Source: Basidiobolus meristosporus CBS 931.73 (Eukaryota; Basidiobolomycota; Basidiobolomycetes; Basidiobolales; Basidiobolaceae). Taken from it: a stretch of 54,113 nt of DNA. The notes under the pieces were generated by a model, which searched no databases, was not told the origin of the DNA, and saw only the letters and a program-made list of their open reading frames with translations. Below, one piece after another: positions 11,242 through 23,089 of this stretch (its first letter is position 1; every line of letters starts with the position of its first letter). The position numbers were made by a program, and so were the translations under genes. The DNA lies in the NCBI GenBank assembly GCA_002104905.1, contig MCFE01000604.1, forward strand, positions 1-54,113, given 5' to 3'.

Positions 11242-13272
11242 GTGCCAATGAGAGGGAAAGAGAAAATGCTTTAACCAGCAATGATAACCAACAAAGGAGG
11301 TACCCAAGACCAAACAAAGGCAACAGCAACCTGTTTTGCAACTACTGCAAAAGGAAAGAACACACATCAGACAGGTGTCACAAAAAGAGAGATTATCAGC
11401 AAAAGAAGCCTGAGTATTGAAATGCTGCAACAACTGAAGATAGACTATTCATATCTGCACTAAATATGACCACAAACAAGGATTCTCAGATGTGGTATAT
11501 TGACTCTGGAGCATCTCAACACTTTACACACCAAAAAGAACATTTTAACAATATCAAGAAATTCCAGATAATAAGGTTTTCATGGATGATAATAGAACAC
11601 TTGATGCAGTGAGAGAAGGAACTATCCACGTAAACCTTAGAAGCAGTGAAGAAAGCCACACACTGACCTTTAAAGAAGTACTCTTTATACCAGAAATAGC
11701 CCAAATTACTATATCAATGAGGGTACAAGCTTAGCCCATGCCTATTTGGTCCATATTGGTGAGTCCCAGACTGTAAAAGAGGCCCTAAATAGCCCTCAGA
11801 CAAAGTTTGGAGATCTGCAATGGCTGAAGAATATCAGGCTCTGATGGAAAATCAAACTTGGGACTTTGTCAAAATACCATCAACTAAAAATCAGTTGGAT
11901 GCAGATGGGTCTTTAAGTCAAAGTATAAAGGTGATGGTCCAATGGAAAGATACAAAGCAAGACTTGTGGCCAAAGAATACTCTCAAACAAAAGGACTTGA
12001 CTATACTGAGACCTTTGCACCAGTTGCCAAGTTTATTTCCATCAGATTGATATTGGGTATTTGCAGCCAAAATAAATTTTTTATACATCAAATGGATGTA
12101 AAAACTGCATTTGCAAATGGAGAACTTGATGAGGACATGTATATGGACCAGCCTGATGCATTTTTTGGCCACAATAACCCCCATTTGGTCTGCAAGCTTA
12201 AAAAATCTCTTTACGGTCTCAAGCAATCACCAAGAGCCTGGAATTGCAAGATAGATTTGCATTTTTGGAATCTTTGAGTTTCAAGAGGGGTAATGCTGTC
12301 TATAGTTTATAATATAAGCCAGATAGAGCAAGTGCAGTTCTATTAGCTCTAAATGTGGATGGTTTTATTACAGCCACCAATAATGTAGCAACATTGGAGG
12401 AGACTAAATCCAGCCTATCTAAAGAGCTCAAGATGTCCAACCAAGGAGAACTCAGTTTATACTTGGGGATTAAGTTCTCCATAGACAGAAGTACCCTGAC
12501 TTTCACCCTAAGCCAATCCAAGTATATTCAAGATATACTAAAGAAGTACCAAATGGAAGACTGTAAACTGGCAGCTACCCTAATGGAGCCAAACCTTAAC
12601 TTAGTCAAACTCAATGAATTCAAGAGAGCTTGGTGCCATCTGAAAGCCCTGACTTTCCTTATCAATCTATGGTTGGTGGTCTGATGTATATCATGCTTGG
12701 AATATGTCCAGATATCTCATATTCAGTGGGAGTTGTCAACCAGCATTATCAGAACTATGGATCTGATCATATTGTAGCAGTTGAGTGGATATTTAGATAC
12801 CTAAAAGGAGCTGCTGAGATCTGCTTAAGATACACTTATAAGTACTCAGAACAGAACTTTGTGGGATACTCTGATGCTGATTAGGGACAAAACATGGAAG
12901 ACAGAAGATCTACCACAGGATACACCTTACTTTACTGTAAAGGAGCAATCTCATAGAAATCACAAAAGCAACAACCATAACCCTTTCCACCACAGAGGCA
13001 GAGTATATGGTTGCCTGTGAAGCTACAAAAAAAAACAATGTGGTTAAGAAAGCTTTGTGCAGATTTAGGCCTATGTCAAAAAACACCTATTATTTTATTT
13101 CAAGATAATCAAGGATGTATACAATTAGGTTGAAATTCAACTTTTGATGCTGGAACCAAGTACATAGATATTAGACATCACTTCATACATGAAGCTATAG
13201 AGAATAACTTAGTTTGCTTAGTATTCTGTCCTTCAGATGAAATGATTGCTGACATATTCACCAAACCATAGT
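11242..13272 (+). pseudogene. Copia A3, internally deleted and broken
   Basis: Resumes copia A coding sequence at the end of gag, where the gypsy element is inserted. It has the zinc knuckle near 11335-11385 and DSGAS near 11500. At AGAAATAGCC (11692-11701) it jumps from the protease region to the linker before RT, losing roughly 1.9 kb. RT (11820-12380) and RNase H (12390-13270) follow with many stops and frameshifts. The 3' end is lost: at 13272 the sequence switches to the C-type terminal repeat. Confidence 0.85.
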
Positions 13273-13581
13273 TGTATATGTAACACTATACCCCCTATAA
13301 AAGATATCTTGGTCCCTTAGGTGGATCCAATCCAGATCAGCCAACAGGATCCCACTATGAGGCCATTATAATGCTAGCAGCTATGAATTATTGACCCACT
13401 TGCATGGTGGGATCATGAAAGCATTTAACTGACATTACTGCCAACTAAAGCAAGAAACTTGATAGTATTTAAATAGCTCTATGGTACAAATATCATAGCA
13501 CACTCTACATCTATTGTGGCAGACCCATGCAGCCAATATATCTAATTAACTCAAATGGCAAAAATCTTGACAGTGTTTCAC
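13273..13581 (+). repeat. C-element terminal repeat fragment
   Basis: No coding sequence. 13290-13400 matches the terminal repeat seen at 22385, 27055 (inverted), 35920 and 46930 (inverted), with the GGATCCAATCCAGATCAGCC core. The rest includes ATGGCAAAAATCTTGACAGTG, which resembles the C ORF2-side sequence near 36190. Confidence 0.65.
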
Positions 13582-13933
13582 TGTTGTAAAAGTTTGTAAT
13601 TCCACCTAAATATTCAACTAACTGAGTAACTAGGATCTTTACCTACAAATATTTGAGAACACTGATCACATTCCCTGTTGGGATTAGCTAGGAATATTTT
13701 TACCAAAATATATATGAGGTACCCAGAACTTGAAAATTCTCAAAGATGTCCAAGCAGCCCTAAACTTTGCACACATGTTCTTGGAATCTTCCTGAACCTA
13801 TTCTACATGTTTGCCTTGCCAACAAAATTTAGAGTATAAATAATACTTTTGTCTTCAATAAATCATTGAGTGAAAATCACTGAATCTAGTTGCTCTCCTA
13901 ATCCCTTCCTATATCTTGAAGACTCCTACTGCT
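13582..13933 (+). repeat. 5' LTR of copia A5 (degenerate)
   Basis: Begins TGTTGTAAAAG. Its last bases are eroded (ACTGCT instead of ACAACA) but are followed directly by the family primer site GGTTATGAGCCCC at 13934. Confidence 0.85.
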
Positions 13934-14408
13934 GGTTATGAGCCCCAAGCTGTCACTCTCTGCAATGTCTAATACTGCTATAACTTAATTATTTTCCTCT
14001 GCTAATAAGCTGGATGGATTGAACTACCAAGTGTAGAAGGTGAAGATGAAGCTGCTGCTACAATAAAGGGATCTTTGGGATATTGTTGTGGGAGAAGAAG
14101 GCCCTCCTGAAAATGTAGGAGAGAAAGCCTTAGAGTACCAGACAAAAGACCAAAGTGTTTAAGCTATCTTTGCCTTGATAATAAAAACAAGTTGCTAATT
14201 CAATGCTCAAGAGCAAACATGACAAAAATGCAAGAAAGGCACTTGAAGACACATACCAGTCATGTCCAGCTGCCAAGAAAATGTATCTTACATATAAGTT
14301 CTTAACTACAAAGATGCTACCAGATGAAGAAATGGAAAATATAGGTAACAGAATAGCCCTATTGGTGGATGAGATGGGATCTGCAGGTGTACCAAATACT
14401 GATGAGGA
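13934..14408 (+). pseudogene. Copia A5 gag fragment, left of the B insertion
   Basis: Gag with the ATG in the primer site and recognisable GLNYQV and KALEDTYQSC segments, carrying frameshifts and stops. It is interrupted at 14409 by copia B and continues at 18457. Confidence 0.82.
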
Positions 14409-14777
14409 TGTTGCAATTTAAGAAGTGATTTGGATATAAGGAACTTATCAAGAAATAGTGATAATAGTTGAACTGTTGTTTATTCACAAAGAAGCGCAGT
14501 ATTTATACCTTTGTAGAAGTAATACAGCTGTAACACAAAGTAGGGAGGGTTTCTCAATATTCAGGAGCATTCTGTAACAGTTTCAGGGTTAGTACATAAT
14601 GTTTGGTAATAGTGCTAATTTGATCCTGACTATAGGGGAATAATCATAAGATCATATATCTGGAGAAAGTGGCAAAGTTAATGCAGTAAATGAGTCCTAC
14701 AGTAACTAAGACTAGTCTAGAATTGTTAAATAAATTTTTAGCTGCTGAATGATACCAAATAGTCCAATATTTCAGCA
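14409..14777 (-). repeat. 3' LTR of copia B
   Basis: A 369-bp repeat starting TGTTGCAATTTAAG and ending TTTCAGCA. It is nearly identical to 18088-18456. Confidence 0.9.
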
Positions 14778-17329
14778 CTCCCCCTCAACTAAATAATTCC
14801 TGAATCCTAATTCCTCCCTGAGATTCTCAAATTGTGGCATAGCTAGTGGTTTTGTCAATATATCTGCCGCCATTTTGTTAGATGAGCAGTACACTAACTC
14901 TACTAAATTTTTCTCTACAGCTTCCCTTGCAAAGTGATGCAGTATATCAATGTGCTTAGTTCTGGCATGATTAGTAGGATTTCTAGCAAATGAAATACAA
15001 CTTTGATTATCCTTGTAAATACATGTTGGCTCATCTGAATTAAAACCTAAGTCTTTGAATAATTTTTGTAGCCTGTCTGTTTAAGTGCTGCTCGGTCACT
15101 TGTAGCTATAATTAGGTTGTCCACATAAAGAACTAGGATGATCACACCCTTTTTGAGCTGTTTAACATATATACTGTGAACTGCAGTGCTATGAGAGAAC
15201 CCAATTTCCTCTAGATATGTGTCAATCTTGTCATACCATGCTCTAGGTGCCTGCTTAAGCCCATACAATGATTTTCTAAGTTTGCACACTTTATGGGGGT
15301 CTTTTGGATTGGTAAAACCTTCTAGTTGCTCCATATATATAGTTTCTTGCAAATCCCCATTTAGAAAGGCTGATTTGATGTCCATTTGTTGTAGATCTAG
15401 ACTGTGTACAGCTGCCAGGGCTAGGACTGTCCTAATAGAGTTAAACTTGGCAACCAGAGCAAATGTTTCCTTAAAGTCTAGTCCCTGGATCTGGGAATAA
15501 CCTTTAGCTACCAATCTAGCCTTGTACTTATCAACGGCACCATTTGAGGTTATCTTGATCTTGTAGACCCATCTACATCCAATTGGCTTTCTCCCATTTA
15601 GTAAATCTAACAGTTCTCACGTTTTTGCCTTGATCAGTGAGAGGTACTCCTCTTGCATGGCTTGTTGCCACTTAGTAGCATTCGGACTTTGCATTGCCTG
15701 TTCCAGATTTGGAGGTTTGGCACATAAGGCAAGATAAGCTTCTTCATGATCATTGGATGTCTGCCACCAGGATCCAGGGGCATTTCTTATTCTGGTAGAT
15801 CTCCTAACTGGAATAATCTGTTCTGATCTGGAACTGGTAGACGTATCTTCTGTATCTGGCTGGATTTGGTACATATATTCTTCATTAGTGTTGAATGCAT
15901 CATCAGGCAGCTGGCCAATGATTTCTGTGGCTTTCTGATCTGAATTCTCCTCAAATGCAATGTCCCTGCGCTTGATCAGCTTCTGAATTTTGCCATCATA
16001 CACTTTACACCCTTTAGTATCTTCACAATACCCAAGAAAGATCCCTTTCCTACTCTTTGGTTCCAACTTTGAGTGTTTTTTGTCAGGGATGTGATAAAAA
16101 ACATCACTGCCAAAGATCTTGAGGTGCTGGAGATCTGGTTTTTTACCTGTATATGCTTTAAAGGGTGTAGAGTTGTGTAGTGCTGTTGTTGGGCATCTGT
16201 TCTTGATGTATACAGCAGTAGTAACAGATTCAGCCCAAAAGTTGTAGTCCATTCCCTTATCATGTAGCATGGATCTTCCCATCTCTACTATTGTTCTATT
16301 TGCATGTTCTGCTACTCCATTTTGCTGTGGAGAATGAGGAACAGTTGTCTGTTGAAGTATACCAGTAGATGAGCAGTATTTTTCAAACTCTTTTCAGCAA
16401 TATTTCTCTCCATTGTCACTTTGTAGTACCTTCAATTTACACCCAGTTTGTGTTTCTGTCGTGTTCTTGAAGTGTTTAAGCGTCTCTAAAGCTTCATCCT
16501 TTGTTTTGAGGAAGTACACCCATGTATATCTTGTTTTGTCATCAATAAATGTCATAAAGTATCTCTTGGCTCCAAAGGACAGTGTTCTCATGGGGCCATA
16601 TATGGCTGAGTGTACAGTAGCCAGTATTTTGGTGGTATTGATGCCTCCTGAGCTCTTGAAACGTTATCCAGCTTGTTTGCCATATGAACATCCCTCACAG
16701 ACATTCAATTTGATTGGAATTGTGTAATTTAGGCCCAAAACTAGTTGATTTTTCACCAATTGGCTCATTTTCTGTTCCCCTATGTGCTGTAGCCTCCTAT
16801 GCCACATCTCCCAGCTGGCTTTATCAGTTTCAGCAATGTTGACATGCTTAGGTACAATGATCTTGCATTGTAACTTGTATATATTGGGATCTCTGATTTC
16901 CAAAGGTAATTTTTACCCATTTACACTCAATATTGAGCAGCTCAGCTTAATAAAAACAAATTTCAGTCCCTGAGTAGTTGCTTTACTGACTGAGAGTAGG
17001 TTCTTAGCTATTCCAGGTACATAGAGTATGTTACTCAGTTTTGCTGTTGATGTCCCTGAGTTAACACTCATATTTAGTTGTATAGACCCACTGGCAGTAG
17101 CTTCCAATGCAGAGTTATCTCCCAGATAAACCTGTCTTACGGGAATAGTCTTTAAGTTGCTGAACCAGTCCTTTATACCACAAATATGCTGTGATGCTAC
17201 AGAGTCAATATACCATTCATTACTTTGGTTACTTGCACTCTCTTGTATGGCTACAAATAACTGTTCATCAGTAGTTATACTGTTTGCCTGCCATTGTTTC
17301 TGTTTTTGTCTGTTTTTTTTTTCTTGCAT
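14778..17329 (-). pseudogene. Copia B pol (protease, integrase, partial RT, partial RNase H)
   Basis: The protease site reads DSVAS (near 17205) instead of DSGAS. The pre-integrase zinc region (16903-16664) and integrase core with FIDDKTRYTW and SDNGE (16591-16394) follow, then the integrase tail (16282-15617). RT spans 15540-15060 and its catalytic motif reads YVDN instead of YVDD. At about 15060 it jumps to the last RNase H part (HIDILHHF near 14940). Two catalytic substitutions, several stops and a deletion make this copy dead. Confidence 0.87.
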
Positions 17330-18083
17330 TCTCTTGCCCAGTGTCCTGGCTTTTTACAATAGTTGCAGCAACCAGGTTTTCTTTGGTTTTGTTGTTTTCC
17401 CTTCTTTTCTTAGTGCCTTTCTGAGCTGAATAAAGCATTATCTTCAATTTTCTCTGCTTGATCATTACGTCTGAGTTCTTCATGGAGCAGTCTTCCTTTG
17501 ACATAGTCTAAAATCAAGTTGTCTTCTCTGCTTTCAAATGAAAGTATGAGTGGCTCATACTTGTCTGGTAGGCTGCAAAGCAGACAGAGTATCTTTTCTT
17601 CATCATCTCCACCAGCATTAATACTGTAAAGTTCTTCTACAAGTGTCTCCATTCTGGTAATGAGTTGTAGCATGTCATCATCTGGCTTCTTCCTCATGTT
17701 GAAGAACTTTTGTTTCAAATAAAGCTTGCTTGATACTGACTTTGCTCTAAAGATCTTCTCTAAGGATTCCCATGTTGCTTTGGCAGTATTTGAGGCATGG
17801 ATTTGTCCAATGAAGGAGTCTTGCACATTGATTCATATGACATGGAAGGCCTTTCTCTCCTTCTGTTGAAACTTCTCCACATCTTTTGCTGTTCCTTTGG
17901 GCTCAACTTCCTTTCCTGTTACAATGTCCCAAAGCTTTCTTTCCTCAAGGTGGATCTGCATCTTGATTCTCCAAAGTCTGTAGCTCTTCCCATCAAACCT
18001 CTCCTTTACTGGGAAGATGTTGGTATTACTCTGTTTGCTAGTAGAAGTCTTCTTTAGAATAGATTAAGGCAATTGGGGCTCAT
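17268..18083 (-). pseudogene. Copia B gag
   Basis: The ATG in the primer site (18083) opens a short frame ending after nine codons. The real Gag sense (FDGKSYRLWRIKMQIHL) is in another frame from about 18055, then breaks at a TGA near 17830 and continues at 17826-17410. A zinc knuckle GCCNYCKKPGHWARECKK lies near 17370-17320. So this is a copia Gag with early frameshift and stop lesions. Confidence 0.82.
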
Positions 18084-18087
18084 AACC

Positions 18088-18456
18088 TGTTGCAATTTAA
18101 GATGTGATTTGGATATTAGGATCTTATCAACAAATAGTGATAATAGTTGAACTGTTGTTTATTAGTAAAGAAGCTCAGAATTTATACCTTTGTAGAAGTA
18201 ATACAGCTGTAACACAAAGTAGGGAGGGCTTCTCAATATTCAGGAGCATTCTGTAACAGTTTCAGGGTTAGTACATAATGTTTGGTAATAGTGCTAATTT
18301 GATCCTGACTATAGGGGAATAATCATAAGATCATATATCTGGAGAAAGTGGCAAAGTTAAGGCAGTAAATGAGTCCAACAGGGACTTAGACTAGTCTAGA
18401 ATTGTTAAGTAAATTTTTAGCTGCTGAATGATACCAAATAGTCCAATATCTCAACA
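18088..18456 (-). repeat. 5' LTR of copia B
   Basis: A 369-bp repeat from TGTTGCAATTTAAG to CTCAACA, the same length as the 3' LTR, directly followed in element sense by the primer site at 18087-18075. Confidence 0.9.
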
Positions 18457-18786
18457 GAGGATGTGAGAGTTACCATCTTGAATAGCCTGACAAAGGAGCT
18501 TCAGGGTCTTGTATCAGCACTAGAGTCCAGAACTGAAGTTTGACCTAAAATTACATATATGGAAGACTCCTGAATCTAAAATTAACAAAATCAGGTGCTA
18601 ACAACAAGGAAGAAGTAATGCTTCAATAAGCAGTGATAACCAACAAAGGAGGGACTCAAGACCTTTCAATGGCATCAGCAACCTGTTTTGCAACTACTGC
18701 AAAAGAAAATGACATATTACAGACCAATGCCTACTGAAGAGAGATAATGCACTAAAGAAGCCTGAATATTGAAATGATAATAAATC
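18457..18786 (+). pseudogene. Copia A5 gag fragment, right of the B insertion
   Basis: Continues gag after GAGGA: ILNSLTKELQGLVSALESRT, then a damaged zinc knuckle (NLFCNYCKRK near 18685). It ends near 18786 where C-element sequence begins. Confidence 0.82.
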
Positions 18787-20308
18787 CTTGGAATATTCAA
18801 GTGTGTTTTCTTGAGCACTACTCTTGAAGAATGCTCAGCTTACAATTCCTGTGAAATAAGCTGCTTTCTTGTCAGTAATTCTATAGAGCTGTGGCTTTTT
18901 TCTCCTACATCCCTGTCTCAGGCTTGGGTAGACTTCTCTCTGTTAACCTTTACTTTTATAACTGCCAGCTCCTTCACTGTTACTTTGTCTGAGTACTTCA
19001 TGTATTGAACTACATGGTGCTTAGCTAATTTCACAGCTCAATAAGGTTGAAAAACTTGGCAGGGTCTAATTGGTGTGGTAGTAATAATTGCGTGGCATTG
19101 TTGCGGTCTTAATGCGCTCTACAGCTATTTTAAATAGATCTAACTGGCCATTACATCCTGTTGCCTTATATGGCAAGAAATATGACTGTCTCTTGATGGC
19201 CTCATTGCAAGTCTCTGATGGCATTATTACGGCAATATTGCAGCCTACAGCTAGCTCTGAACAATGCCACTATGCCAATTTACCAAATGATATTTCCTTT
19301 TTCTACCTCCTCTTGTGCAACTCATGTTTCACTGCACAATCACCCATCTTTATTTGCTAACCCACAACTACCTTGGGTATTCCACATATGGTTTGAATAA
19401 AAAAAAACTATGGCCTTCTGCTTACTAACCTCTGCAAATGTACACACCTGCCATAATTGACATACATCCATCACCTGAAGCTTACAGCTTTTTAGTATGA
19501 TACTTGCAAAGTTACATATGAAAAAATACAAATCCAGTTCATCCAATCTTTGCAACTTTATTGTTGCAAATGAGTATGAATATTTATTGGAACCTGTGAG
19601 AAGTACTTATGGTAGCAGATTCACTGTATTATCTTGCCAATTCTTTGAGTATCTTTGGTATCCTGAAGGGTTCATCTAGCTTGAAATGCACCCTATACAA
19701 CTTGTTCATCAGTAAAGGGATATTTTTGAAAAGCAAATGCAGTATTCCCGGTGGAAAGCTGTTGCTATAACAAATGCCCTCTATCTTAAGTATTTCTGGT
19801 TTCTGCTTGATTCTATATTCCAGCTGATGGCTTGTAGCTTGCCAACTTTGCTGCAGTTGCATGCTGACTCCTGTACCTTCTCTCTGTGGGAAGATGATGT
19901 TCTGGGTGTTGGTGTTTGGGTAATAATAATGTGTGTGAGTTACGAATTAAATCCCCTGGATCTTACACATCTGAGAGTAATAACATTCATTGTACCCGGA
20001 AAAACCTGTTATCTTGCTGATAGCTGGGGTATCTCCAAACGCAGATAATTATATGTGCTTTTACATAGCAGCAACTTATTGTTATCCTACTGGAAAACAT
20101 ATATAATTTGTCTAGCAATGGAGACAGATAGCAATCCAGGTTGGATGGTAATATGGGCCCAGATACCTGTGTGACTGCAATCATATTTTTGCTCTGATAC
20201 TGTAAGATGTGCAGCAGATTAAGGTTCATGAGATTAAGTGGCCAGCAGGATTTGCTGGTAGAGTACTTGTTTAATGAGAATCCATCAAGTGCTAAGGCAG
20301 AGGCATGG
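18787..20308 (-). pseudogene. C element fragment (ORF1 piece joined to ORF2 C-terminal part)
   Basis: 18787-19018 matches parts of C ORF1 (compare 23205-23240 and 23530-23750) with an internal deletion. At 19019 it switches to the ORF2-side region. 19629-20316 encodes, on the minus strand, the Tnp2-like core: ALALDGFSLNKYS, a WPLNLMNLNL segment, then LPSNLDCYLSPLLDKLY. That order matches fungal Tnp2-like transposases (WPL..NLNL..RY...PGP...LD.YL.PL.DEL). Heavily mutated. Confidence 0.6.
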
Positions 20309-21060
20309 TTATACATTCCTGTTACAAGTCTTAGTATAAGAGTTGTAGAGGAATAGGGAGTTTAGCTAGTATTATGTTTGCTAAAACTTGAACTGACTCT
20401 TACTGAGGTTCCAGTAGCTCCTTATATACATTTTTGCTAGATCAATTGCTGACTAATTGTATTTGGTATTGTAGGTTGTGGCTGATGACACATTTGATTG
20501 CTTTGTTATCACCCAATAAGATCCCATTTAATATATGTATTCCTGTCTGATAAGGATGTTGCAATTTAAGAAGTGTTTTGGATATAAGGGTTTTATCAAG
20601 AGATAGTGATAATAGTTGAACTGTTGTTTATTAATAAAGAAGCTCAGTATTTATACCTTTGTAGAAATAATACAGCTGTAACACAAGGTAGGGAGGGTTT
20701 CTCAATATTCAGGAGCATTCTGTAACAGTTGCAGGGTTAGTACATAATAGTAAGTATTAGTGCTAATTTGCTCCTGACTATAGGGGAGTAATAATAAGAT
20801 CATAGATCTGAAGAAAGTGGCAAAGTTAGAGCTGTAAATTAGTCCCACAATGACCAAGACTAGTCCAGAATTGTTAAGTTAATTTTTAGCTGCAGAATGA
20901 TGCCAAATAGTCCACTATTTCAAAAAAGGATCTGCTGATTCATCTGCTGACTAATGCTGCTGATCTGACAGATAACACTGATAAACTGATAGGCTAAGCA
21001 TATAACTAATTGATTTGACTAAAAACTGATCTGACTTAAACATTCATTTGGTAGCTCATT
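20309..21060. other. Unidentified insert carrying a solo copia B LTR
   Basis: C ORF2 sequence is interrupted near 20309 (after ACATTCC) and recognisable again from about 21066. The material between has no usable frame and is rich in short CTGAT/TCTGAC motifs (20931-21040). It starts TGTTACAAG and could be the remains of another LTR, but I cannot establish its ends. Confidence 0.35.
20557..20925 (-). repeat. Solo LTR of copia B, target duplication AAGGA
   Basis: A 369-bp copy starting TGTTGCAATTTAAG and ending TTTCAAAA, flanked by AAGGA at 20552-20556 and 20926-20930. There is no internal sequence, so it is the product of LTR-LTR recombination. Confidence 0.9.
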
Positions 21061-22384
21061 ATATATTCAGCTTTGTACCTGTAGAATAGCCACTCAAAGC
21101 TCATCACAACTTTGTCACATCAATGCAGTTGATGCTTTCAGCAAATGGCCCACTAATCAGGGTGATATTACCCTCAATTTCAGAGAGTCCTCACACTTCA
21201 CACAGTGCATCTTGTATTTGCCAGAATAAAAGTGCCTCTGCCCTCTACAAGGTCTGTTGATCCCAACTGAGAAGGTATCCAGAATACTCCTGATATGGAA
21301 CCTGTTGCTGATCACTCTGGGATATGGAAGTATACTGGAGCTTCAGAGCCTAGTATTCCAAGCTGGCTCTAAGTCATTTATGCCCTCTGCAATGTGGTTT
21401 GCTATTGCTCTGAGCTAGAAATGATGGCTTATAGGACTTTTGCTACCACGGATGGAGGGATGAAACCTTGTAAGGCAACGGTACTTTTAATAGCAGAGAA
21501 GCATAACAAGGCAATACCTTGAGTAGATTGAGGTAGATGATCCACAGTGATTGATATAGATTTCCTCCAATGTGTAAAAAGGAAATCCAGTGGTAGTAAT
21601 GAGATTGATGAGAAAAGACTGTTCCAATGAGTTAGTCATATCAAAATTAGTTTGTACTCAAGTAGAGGTGATGTGAGTTGATTTGGTGCAATCAAAATAA
21701 TTTTTCTGATGCTCCATGCATTATGATTAGATCTCCATCAATTGCCATACATCCCATTATTATGTTGCAAAAATCATCCACAAATAATGACTTAGTAACT
21801 TTATGATGATTTGCCAGCAAGTATATAATCAAAAAGGAAATCTGCAATTGATGTGATCTGATCCGTGTCAATGTAACCCAAGATGCATCATGCATAATAT
21901 ATGGAAAGTTCAACAATCACATTAGTTTTCATAGTTATGTTGTATACAACCAGGTTGATGCCAATATACTACTGTATAAGTAACCAAATCTGGCACTATG
22001 TTCCCTATCTCAAATCTTGACTCATCTTTAGTGCAACCCAGATACACCCATCCCCCAGCTTGCAAGCATGGTCTTGGCCAAAAACATCAGTGTCAGATCC
22101 ACTTGAGCTCTTGCCAAATGATTTTAGTATGGCCCAAGTGTCTATGGTGAGCCTTCATACAGATACATGGGTACTACTCATTAATCTAGCAGAGCTGGAT
22201 ACCTCAGAGAGTCAACAAAGATGTGAGAATCAGAGCAGAAAGCTGTGGCATGAGCTCTACATCAAGATGCCAGCATAGGTATGTAAGAAGATATATTACA
22301 AGACAAGTATGAAGATCAATAATGAGCTGAGAGTGAGGGGATTTGATGAGGAAGCCATGTGCAAATAATTGCCCTATCAAAAGT
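21061..22384. other. Degenerate repeat sequence, mostly unidentified
   Basis: 21066-21110 matches the C ORF2 segment seen at 31133 and 37155 (TTCAGCTTTATGTTTGTAG). The remainder has only short open frames (minus 21916-21692 and plus 22060-22278) with no motif I recognise, and I see no host gene. Confidence 0.4.
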
Positions 22385-22707
22385 AATTTGGCCCTGTAGG
22401 TGAATCTGATCCAGGTCTGCTATCATGATCTTTTTTGGAGACCATCATAATACCAGCAGCTTAGAATTAATGGCAGCCCACTACTAGTTTGGTATAGTGC
22501 CACCATACCAGTTTACCAAATGGAATTTCCTTTCACTACCTCCCCTTGTGCAATTCATATATCACTGTACAATCACCCCTATTCATTTGCTAACCCACTG
22601 CTACCTTGGATATTCCACATAAAGTTTGAATCAATAAGACTATGGCCTCCTGCTCACTAAGCCCTACAGATGTGCACACCTGTAGCAATTGACATACTCA
22701 TATCTAT

Positions 22708-23058
22708 ATCTATAAGAGTCTTGGAGATATTGGGAGTGATTTGGGAGAACAAGCAGATTATATGGTGTACACTTGATGATTTACTGAATGTAAAAGTAGT
22801 ATTTATACTTTTACATGGTCTTAGCATAACAAACACATAGAATAGGCTAAGGAAGGCACCAAGAATATGTGTGCAAACCATGGGGCTGCTTGAATAACAT
22901 TGAGAATCTTCATGTTCTGAGTACCTGGTATTTTGGTGAAAACATTCGAAGTAAATCCTGGCAAGAAATTTGGTCAGTATTCTATAGGCCCTGAAGGTAA
23001 TGATCTAAGTGACTAAGTTAGGTGACAATTTAGGTGGAATTACAGATTTTTTACATCA
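22708..23058 (-). repeat. 3' LTR of copia A4 (eroded ends)
   Basis: A 351-bp family A LTR whose first bases (ATCTATAAGAG) and last bases (TTACATCA) are mutated. It is followed by the copia polypurine CTCCCACTCAG on the plus strand, so it is the element's 3' end. Confidence 0.85.
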
Positions 23059-23089
23059 CTCCCACTCAGCTAACATTCTACTTGCACAA

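Larger units (their letters stand above)
14409..18456 (-). mobile_element. Copia family B element with target duplication GAGGA
   Basis: A 4,048-bp minus-strand Ty1/copia element with two 369-bp LTRs. Left flank GAGGA (14404-14408) and right flank GAGGA (18457-18461) form a 5-bp target duplication, and the flanks join into a continuous copia A gag. The primer site GGTTATGAGCCCC abuts the 5' LTR, and a GAGGGGGAG polypurine tract abuts the 3' LTR. The internal part is about 3.3 kb, shorter than family A (about 4.0 kb), because the end of RT and start of RNase H are deleted. Confidence 0.93.

Noticed and set aside
20931-21060. CTGAT-rich stretch as a tandem repeat array
   Set aside because: The words recur but without a fixed period or unit.
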